Source: Micromonospora phaseoli (GTDB taxonomy: Bacteria > Actinomycetota > Actinomycetes > Mycobacteriales > Micromonosporaceae). Taken from it: DNA of 64,000 nt. The DNA is taken from assembly GCF_900109115.1 (NCBI RefSeq), contig NZ_FNYV01000007.1, positions 310,001 to 374,000 on the forward strand, in the 5' to 3' direction. Numbering within the stretch: the stretch's first letter is position 1; every line of letters starts with the position of its first letter. Under the pieces are notes generated by a model, which saw nothing but the letters and a program-made list of their open reading frames with translations, did no database searches and was not told where the DNA came from. The translations under genes were made by a program, and so were the position numbers. Below, one piece after another: positions 58,549 to 64,000 of this stretch.

Positions 58549-59517
58549 ATGACTGAGCGATTCGTGGTGGTGGGCGCCGGCACGATGGGCGTCGGTATCG
58601 CATACGTGGCGGCCGGCAGCGGTCACGCGGTGGAGTTGGTCGAGGTGGACCGCGAGCGCGGCGGTGCGGCGGTGCGGCAGCTGGCCCAGCTCTGGGACCG
58701 GGCCGTGCAGCGCGGCAAGCTGAGCGCCGAGCAGGCCGCAGCCAGCCGGGAGCGGCTCACGCTGCGGGCGGGACTCGCCGAGGTGGCCGAGGCGCCGGAC
58801 GTGGTCGTGGAGGCGGTACCGGAACGGCTGGACCTCAAGCGGGCCGTGCTGGCCGAGGCGGAGGCGCTGCGACCGGGGCTGCTGGGCAGCAACACCTCGA
58901 GCATCCCGATCGCCGACCTCGCCGCACCGCTGACGCGGCCGGAGCGCTTCTGCGGTCTGCACTTCTTCAACCCGGTCTGGGCGATGACGCTGTTGGAGAT
59001 CGTGGTCGGGCCGGCCACCGCGCCGCAGACCACGGACGCGGCCGTCGCGCTCGCCGGCCGGCTCGGCAAGGACCCCGTCGTCGTACGCGACATGCCAGGT
59101 TTCGCCACCTCCCGGCTCGGCGTGACCCTCGGGCTGGAAGCCATCCGGATGGTCGCCGACGGGGTGGCCAGCCCCGCCGACATCGACAAGGCGATGGTGC
59201 TCGGGTATCGGCACCCGATCGGGCCGCTGGAACTGACCGACCTGGTGGGTCTGGACGTGCGCCTCGACATCGCGCGCACCTTGCAGGTCGCGTACGGGGA
59301 CCGGTTCGCCCCGCCGCCGCTGCTGGAGGAGTTGGTGGCCGCGGGCCGGCTGGGCAGGAAATCAGGGCAGGGCTTCTACGACTGGACCGACGGCACCCGG
59401 TCGGGTGGCACCGAGGCGTTCCGGGCGGTGGGCGCAGTGTCGGGTGGCACTGCGGCGTCGGGGACGGCCGGCGGCGCGTCGGATGGTGCCGGGGCTGCGG
59501 CGGGAGCGGAGCGGTGA
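58549..59517 (+). CDS. 3-hydroxyacyl-CoA dehydrogenase (322 aa)
   Basis: NAD site RFVVVGAGTMGVGIAYVAAG; catalytic His in ERFCGLHFFNPVWAMTLLEI; SSIPIADLA before it. It acts in beta-oxidation or PHB-type metabolism. A Gly/Ala/Ser-rich tail of ~35 residues ends it. The enoyl-CoA hydratase gene overlaps by 4 bases. Confidence 0.93.
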   Translation: MTERFVVVGAGTMGVGIAYVAAGSGHAVELVEVDRERGGAAVRQLAQLWDRAVQRGKLSAEQAAASRERLTLRAGLAEVAEAPDVVVEAVPERLDLKRAVLAEAEALRPGLLGSNTSSIPIADLAAPLTRPERFCGLHFFNPVWAMTLLEIVVGPATAPQTTDAAVALAGRLGKDPVVVRDMPGFATSRLGVTLGLEAIRMVADGVASPADIDKAMVLGYRHPIGPLELTDLVGLDVRLDIARTLQVAYGDRFAPPPLLEELVAAGRLGRKSGQGFYDWTDGTRSGGTEAFRAVGAVSGGTAASGTAGGASDGAGAAAGAER

Positions 59518-60263
59518 GCGGGTTGCGCGTCGAGGAGCAGCCCGACCGGCTGGTGGTCACGCTGGACCGGCCGGAGAAACGCAACGCGATCGACGCCGAC
59601 CTGATCGCCGCGCTGCACGAGGTCTGCGCCGAACTGGAGGCCCGGCCCCGGATGCTGCTGCTGACCGGCGGCACGGAAGGGATCTTCGCCGGCGGTGCCG
59701 ACATCGGCCAGCTACGCGAGCGGGGACGGCTGGACGCCCTGGCCGCGATCAACTCGGCCGCGTTCGCCCGGATCCGGGCGCTGCCGATGCCGAGCGTGGC
59801 GGCCGTCGACGGCCCGGCGCTGGGCGGCGGCGCCGAGCTGGCGTACGCCTGCGATCTTCGGGTCTGCACGGAGCGGGCGGTGTTCGGCCAGCCCGAGGTG
59901 CGGTTGGGCATCCTGGCCGGCGCCGGTGCGACTCACCGGCTGCCGGCGCTGGTCGGGGAGGCGCGGGCCAAGGAACTGTTGTTCACCGGCCGTCGGGTGG
60001 ACGCCACGGAGGCGCTGCGGATCGGGCTGGTCAACCGGGTGGTGGCCGCCCCGGACGAGCTGCTGCCCGCCGCCCACGGCCTGATCGACGAGATGGCCAA
60101 GGGCTCGGCGCTGGCGCTGCGGCTGACCAAGCTCGCGGTCGACGCCCCGCCCGCCGCGCACCCGCACCTGGACCTGGTCAGCCAGGCGGTGCTCTTCACC
60201 GACGAGGAGAAGCACCGGCGGATGACGGAGTTCCTCCAGCGGCGGCGCGGCGACGGCGGCTGA
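59514..60263 (+). CDS. enoyl-CoA hydratase/isomerase (249 aa)
   Basis: Crotonase fold: oxyanion-hole segments GIFAGGADIGQL and GPALGGGAELAYACDLRVCT, with Glu-containing FGQPEVRLGILAGAGATHRL. GTG overlapping the dehydrogenase stop (GTGA), so the two steps are co-expressed. Confidence 0.92.
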   Translation: MSGLRVEEQPDRLVVTLDRPEKRNAIDADLIAALHEVCAELEARPRMLLLTGGTEGIFAGGADIGQLRERGRLDALAAINSAAFARIRALPMPSVAAVDGPALGGGAELAYACDLRVCTERAVFGQPEVRLGILAGAGATHRLPALVGEARAKELLFTGRRVDATEALRIGLVNRVVAAPDELLPAAHGLIDEMAKGSALALRLTKLAVDAPPAAHPHLDLVSQAVLFTDEEKHRRMTEFLQRRRGDGG

Positions 60264-60291
60264 CCCGGCGCGCGGGCACGCAGCAGCAGAC

Positions 60292-60323
60292 GACGACGGC
60301 CGCACCGAGACCTCGGTGCGGCC
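60292..60323. terminator. hairpin between convergent hydratase and binding-protein genes
   Basis: 15-base arms (60292-60306 with 60309-60323), essentially perfect with a tight loop. Confidence 0.8.
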
Positions 60324-60339
60324 GTCCGGGTCTGGCGGT

Positions 60340-61698
60340 TCAGCTGCTCAGCGCCGCCAGCGGTACGTCGGCGTCGGCGAGCGCCTGGATCACTGCGGCG
60401 GACTCGCTGAAGCCGATGATCAGCACCGCGTCGGCACCGAACTCCTTGATCTGCCTGGCGCCATCGCTGAAGTTGATCGGCGCTGCCTCGGCGTCCTCAC
60501 CGGGCTCGTAGCCGAGCAGCTTCACGGTGTCGCCGCCGAAACCGGCGCGCTCCAACTCGGCTCGGACGACGTCCTGGAGGCCCTCGCCGTAGGAGTCCTG
60601 GCGCGCGACGATCGCGATCTTGTGCGGGCCGTCCCGGAGGATCACGTCGGCCAGTGCCCGCCCCTGGAGGCTGTCCGGCGGGGCGGTACGGAAGTAGAGG
60701 CCCTTGTCGTCGGCCTCGGTCAGGCTGGCCGCCGTGTTCGACGGGGAGAAGAGGATCAGGCCGGCCTCGACCACGTCCTCCAGTACGGAGGCGGAGATGC
60801 CGGAACCGCCGGCGCCGATGATCACGTGCACCCCGGCGGCGACGTGGCTGGCCACGGTCGCCTTGGCGACCGCCGGGTTGGTGCCGTCGTCGCCGTCGAT
60901 CCAGACCACGTCCTCGCCCAGCACGCCGCCGGCGGCGTTGATCTCCTTGATCGCCAGTGCTGCTCCGGCGGCCAGCGGCGGGTTGGCCAGCGCCAGGTCA
61001 CCGGTCTTGGGCAGCAGGCCGCCCAGGACGAGCGGGGCACCGCTCGCCGGGTCGGTGAAGTCGCCGGACTGCCGCTTACCCGCCGGCGGCTTCTTGGTGC
61101 TGGCCGTGGAGTCGTCACCGGCACCGACGAACTCCGTCTTGGCGTCGTTGAGCTGCTGGCCGTCGAAGTGCAGCGTGGCGTAGCTGGCGGTGGCCGGCTC
61201 GCCCGCGTCGGTGAAACCGGCCCGGGTGATCGAGACGCTGCGGTACTCGATGTCCGTTCCCTCGCGGGTCAGGCGCAGGCACTGGTTCACGGTGCCGCAG
61301 CGGGTGCCGTCGTTGGTGACGCCGACGATCTGCTTGGCGATCTCCGCCGGATCGGTGCTGCCGGCGAGCTGTGCCGCCAGCGCGCTGATCACCACCGCGT
61401 CGTACGCCTCGGCGGCGTAGAGGTAGTCGGTCAGCTTCGAGTCCACGGACCGTAGCCGGTTCTTGAAATCGTCCGGCAGGGGCGTGAGTGGCGTGGTGCC
61501 CTTCATCCCGTCGACCAGGTTGGCGCGATCCTTCAACTCTTCGGGGTACGAGTTGAGCATGTTGCCGTCCGTGCCGTAGAGGCGCACCTGTTGGGCGGTC
61601 GCCTCTTCGGGCTGGTCATCCCCGCAGGCGCTGGTGGCGAGCAGGACCGTGGCGCAGACAGCCAGAATGGCTGTCCGCGAGCCGCGTGACATGTACAT
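60340..61698 (-). CDS. LivJ-type substrate-binding lipoprotein with apparently circularly permuted domains (452 aa)
   Basis: Lipoprotein signal AILAVCATVLLATSAC. In periplasmic binding proteins of this family the start PLVLGGLLPKTGDLALANPP precedes the strand VLIIGFSESAAVIQALADAD, followed by LYGTDGNM and the C-terminal helices. Here LYGTDGNMLNSYPEELKDRA ... DYLYAAEAYDAVVISALAAQ comes first, directly after the lipobox. PLVLGGLLPK begins near residue 225, and the protein ends LADADVPLAALSS. A Lys/Pro linker (ASTKKPPAGKRQSG) joins the halves. No transporter genes are adjacent. Confidence 0.82.
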   Translation of the reverse strand: MYMSRGSRTAILAVCATVLLATSACGDDQPEEATAQQVRLYGTDGNMLNSYPEELKDRANLVDGMKGTTPLTPLPDDFKNRLRSVDSKLTDYLYAAEAYDAVVISALAAQLAGSTDPAEIAKQIVGVTNDGTRCGTVNQCLRLTREGTDIEYRSVSITRAGFTDAGEPATASYATLHFDGQQLNDAKTEFVGAGDDSTASTKKPPAGKRQSGDFTDPASGAPLVLGGLLPKTGDLALANPPLAAGAALAIKEINAAGGVLGEDVVWIDGDDGTNPAVAKATVASHVAAGVHVIIGAGGSGISASVLEDVVEAGLILFSPSNTAASLTEADDKGLYFRTAPPDSLQGRALADVILRDGPHKIAIVARQDSYGEGLQDVVRAELERAGFGGDTVKLLGYEPGEDAEAAPINFSDGARQIKEFGADAVLIIGFSESAAVIQALADADVPLAALSS

Positions 61699-61852
61699 GG
61701 TCGTCCTTCCTCGGGCGAAGGTCCGCTGCGCAGACTAGCGTGCCGCGCTGGGCTGCGGGACCGTGGAGGGCGGTCTATCCGCAGGTCGCCTCCCCCATGT
61801 GCGGAGAGTAACCGATGGCGGCGCCTTGACCGGCACCCCTACCGTGCGTTGG

Positions 61853-62242
61853 GTGACCGACTCGCCACAGCAGATGTTCGACGACGCCGCCGCCATCCTC
61901 AGTTCGGCGCTCGACGGAGACTCCGACGCGGTGGCGGGGACCTTCGATGCCGTCGTCGATCGGGCCGGCCTCGCCGGTGCGTACGACGTGGCGTGGTGCC
62001 TGGCCGCGACCATGATCGGTGATCCCGTGCCGCCGGGCGCGTGTGCGCTCGATTTTCCCGGCATCGAGCAGGCCGGGTACGACGCCCGGTGGGTGGCCCG
62101 CTTCGTCAGCGCGTACGCCAATGCCGACCTCGACACGGCCCGGGCGCTGTTCGGCGCGGCGGTCGCCGATGGGCTGCTGCCCGAGTGCCTGCTCACCCTC
62201 GCCGGTTCGACCGTGGCGACGTTGCGGCACCGGGCCGCCTGA
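61853..62242 (+). CDS. unknown protein (129 aa)
   Basis: GTG start (VTDSPQQMFDDAAAILSSAL); soluble, helical; ends LAGSTVATLRHRAA. No recognised motif. Convergent with the SRPBCC gene. Confidence 0.65.
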   Translation: MTDSPQQMFDDAAAILSSALDGDSDAVAGTFDAVVDRAGLAGAYDVAWCLAATMIGDPVPPGACALDFPGIEQAGYDARWVARFVSAYANADLDTARALFGAAVADGLLPECLLTLAGSTVATLRHRAA

Positions 62243-62279
62243 CCGTCCCCGCCGGTCGCCGCAGCCGCCGGGTCGGTCC

Positions 62280-62792
62280 TCATGCCGGTTCGTGCAGCAG
62301 CGTCGCGGCGTAGCGGGAGAGCAACTCGTGCCAGCCGGCGGTCAGCGCCCGCCGGTATCCCTCCGCAGCCGTGCCGTGCCGGTCGAAGTGCCGGTGCGCG
62401 ACCTCGACCAGGGTGCCGGAGTCGTCCGGGGTGAACAGCACCTCGACCTCGCTGGCCCGGGCCGGATCGGGCACCGGTGCGCGATCCGCGCCGATCTGCC
62501 AGGTGAAGACCAGCCGGCGGGGCGGATCCCAGGTCAGCACCCGCCCCCAGTCGCTGCGAAACCCGTAGGGGCCGATCTCGTAGAGCATCCCGCCCGCCCG
62601 GGGCTCCATGCCCAACTCGGCCAGCAGGGTCGGGCCGGACCAGGTGTACTCGGTGACCCACCAGTCGGCGAGCCGTTCGGTGAACACCTCGTACGCGCGC
62701 TCGGCCGACACCGGGACGACCAGGGTGTTGCGGAGCGTGAATCGTTCGTGGTCCTGACGGATGTCGGTCGGCTCGGCCATCCCCTGTCCCAT
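62280..62792 (-). CDS. SRPBCC/AHSA1-like domain protein (170 aa)
   Basis: FTLRNTLVVPVSAERAYEVF, DWWVTEYTWSGPTLLAELGM and VFTWQIGADRAPVPDPARAS fit the AHSA1/START-like fold. The start is uncertain between 62792 and 62780. It is likely a small-ligand-binding protein of unknown role. Confidence 0.82.
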   Translation of the reverse strand: MGQGMAEPTDIRQDHERFTLRNTLVVPVSAERAYEVFTERLADWWVTEYTWSGPTLLAELGMEPRAGGMLYEIGPYGFRSDWGRVLTWDPPRRLVFTWQIGADRAPVPDPARASEVEVLFTPDDSGTLVEVAHRHFDRHGTAAEGYRRALTAGWHELLSRYAATLLHEPA

Positions 62793-62989
62793 AGGCCCGG
62801 ACCATACCGGCTGATGCCCGGGTGCGCAGCTTCCACCGATGTCCGTCCCGCCTGATGACCGTCCTTCCCACGGCGCGCCAATCGATTGTTTGTTGTCGAT
62901 GACCATCTTCGGCGGGATGGCCTCCCTCGGAGCGGGTATGCGCGGCGGGACGTCGCCGGGTGGTCCGCGACGATGGAGCGGAGCAGGAC

Positions 62990-64000
62990 ATGGGAGATAA
63001 GGAAGAGCGGCCGGCGTCCGGTGCTGGGCGACCGACCGAGCCCGGTGGTGCCGCGGGGCCCGGTGGGGACGCGGGGCCCGGTGGGGACGCGGGGCCCGGT
63101 GGGGACGCGGGGCCCGGTGGGGACGCCCCGGGCGGCGGCAGCGAGCCGGGTCCGGGTGCCGAGCCGGACGTCCTGCTCGACGTTCCGAAGATTTCGGTCA
63201 ACTCGATCCAGCTCTCCGTGGACCAACTGGACGCCGACCTGTCCCTGCGCACCCGCCTGGCCGGTCTCCTCCAGCTCGACGCCGGTGTCCGCGTCCACGT
63301 CGAGGGGGTCGAACTGGACATCGCTGGCGTCGAGGCGCAGGCCCTGTTGAAGGTGCGCCTGGAGAAGCTGGTGACGATTCTCGACCGCGCGTTGACCACC
63401 ATCGACCGGAACCCGCAGGTCATCGACGCGCTCGCCCGTACCGCGAGCGCCGCGTTGGAGGATGTGAACCGCGCGGCGGGGGAGGTCGCTGGCGTAGGCC
63501 AGCAGTTGGCCGCCGGTGCCGCACCCGTCGTCGGGCAGACCGCGGAGCGGCTCACGCCGGCCGTCGGACACGTCGGACCGGCGGCGGAGCGAATCACCCG
63601 GCAGGCCGGAACGGCGGGGCAGGCCGTTACCCGGGCCGGTCAGACGGTGAGTCGGACGGCGGCTCAACCCGGCGGGGCAACTGGTCGGACGGACCAGTTT
63701 GCCGGCCGGTCGAGTAGGCAAGTCGGAGCCCACGGCCCTGGCGGCGGGCAGCCAGGCGGAGCGACCGACGACCTCGGCCAGCAGGTAGGTGCCATCGGGG
63801 CGGTGGCAGATCGCGCGCCCGCTCGGGAGTCGGCGGACGGGGGCCGGGAGCGGGACCAGGGCCGGGACGAGGGGCAGGACCAGGGGCAAGATCAGGGCCG
63901 GGATCGAGGCCGGGACGAGGGGCAGGATCAGGGCCGGGAGGCTGGCGTGGGTGGCCGGGACGAGAATGTGGCGGCCTCGTCGGAGCGTGGCCCGTCCGGC
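62990..64000 (+). CDS. repeat-rich protein of unknown function, 5' part (gene runs off the right edge)
   Basis: ATG at 62990 opens a frame with no stop to the window end (~337 codons). Four GPGGDA repeats follow a polar start. A structured core (ISVNSIQLSVDQLDADLSLR; VEAQALLKVRLEKLVTILDR) and a Gly/Gln/Asp/Arg tail with many DQGQD/GRDEG units complete the visible part. The core resembles uncharacterised actinobacterial proteins I recall; no function is known. The third-position GC pattern supports this frame. Confidence 0.7.
   Translation, partial: MGDKEERPASGAGRPTEPGGAAGPGGDAGPGGDAGPGGDAGPGGDAPGGGSEPGPGAEPDVLLDVPKISVNSIQLSVDQLDADLSLRTRLAGLLQLDAGVRVHVEGVELDIAGVEAQALLKVRLEKLVTILDRALTTIDRNPQVIDALARTASAALEDVNRAAGEVAGVGQQLAAGAAPVVGQTAERLTPAVGHVGPAAERITRQAGTAGQAVTRAGQTVSRTAAQPGGATGRTDQFAGRSSRQVGAHGPGGGQPGGATDDLGQQVGAIGAVADRAPARESADGGRERDQGRDEGQDQGQDQGRDRGRDEGQDQGREAGVGGRDENVAASSERGPSG

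Noticed and set aside
58450..58551. Short frame starting MTERS about 100 bp before the 3-hydroxyacyl-CoA dehydrogenase
   Set aside because: Its ATGACTGAGCG start resembles the real start of the next gene, but there is no ribosome binding site or recognisable product; probably a chance or minor duplication.

Overview
The window is high-GC DNA, tightly packed and rich in GTG starts. The family content (purSQL, bldC, valine dehydrogenase, DUF3073, DUF3151, FabG4/FadA2-type lipid genes) points to a filamentous actinomycete. Gene order and repeat content suggest Micromonosporaceae (Micromonospora/Salinispora-like); that placement is inference, not a search result. No rRNA, tRNA, transposase, CRISPR array or prophage block was seen.

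Layout. 1-12.4 kb: 5' end of the RNA-repair methyltransferase hen1, a small acidic protein, a holin-like membrane protein, fba, a LOG-family protein, DUF3151, a ParA/MinD-like ATPase with a long proline-rich arm, a DAG-kinase-like protein, purA, an AbiEi/DUF559 protein, purD, and an ECF sigma-factor remnant joined to its putative anti-sigma gene. 12.5-20.3 kb: a three-gene membrane operon (YqiJ-like, flotillin, giant AAA ATPase). 20.3-26.7 kb: a serine hydrolase, an acyl-CoA synthetase/acyl-CoA dehydrogenase/SCP2 operon with a divergent TetR regulator, and a DedA protein. 26.8-30.8 kb: a coupled operon NrtR-like Nudix, J-domain/pseudokinase, vWA, divergent PurA paralogue. 30.8-34.7 kb: MaoC-FabG4 and a divergent thiolase, in the order of the mycobacterial htdX-fabG4-fadA2 locus. 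34.9-37.3 kb: a RiPP-like locus with a 24-codon peptide gene, a hairpin, a PqqD-M50 intramembrane protease and a convergent Crp/Fnr gene.

38-51.8 kb is the main purine block: purB, purS-purQ-purL, purF and purM. It is interspersed with a YbjQ protein, a secreted trypsin-like protease, a ComB-like phosphatase, a membrane protein with a huge Gly-Tyr repeat tail and a sterol-carrier-like protein. Together with purA and purD most of de novo IMP/AMP synthesis is here. Between purM and DUF3073 lies a radical-SAM/SPASM maturase with an overlapping precursor ending in several aromatic-X-Asn motifs, a triceptide (cyclophane) RiPP pair. 53-64 kb: DUF3073, valine dehydrogenase, bldC, an F420/FMN oxidoreductase, a methyltransferase, a DxDxDG-repeat protein, beta-oxidation genes, a lipoprotein binding protein whose halves appear circularly permuted, and small proteins up to a repeat-rich partial gene.

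Two short repeat families stand out. Five complete copies of an exactly 52-bp element (plus one partial) sit at or just after stop codons in the sense orientation of the preceding gene, and in four cases supply the stop codon itself. Three copies of a ~61-bp inverted repeat lie beside purA, purD and purB. Neither is explained by the genes.
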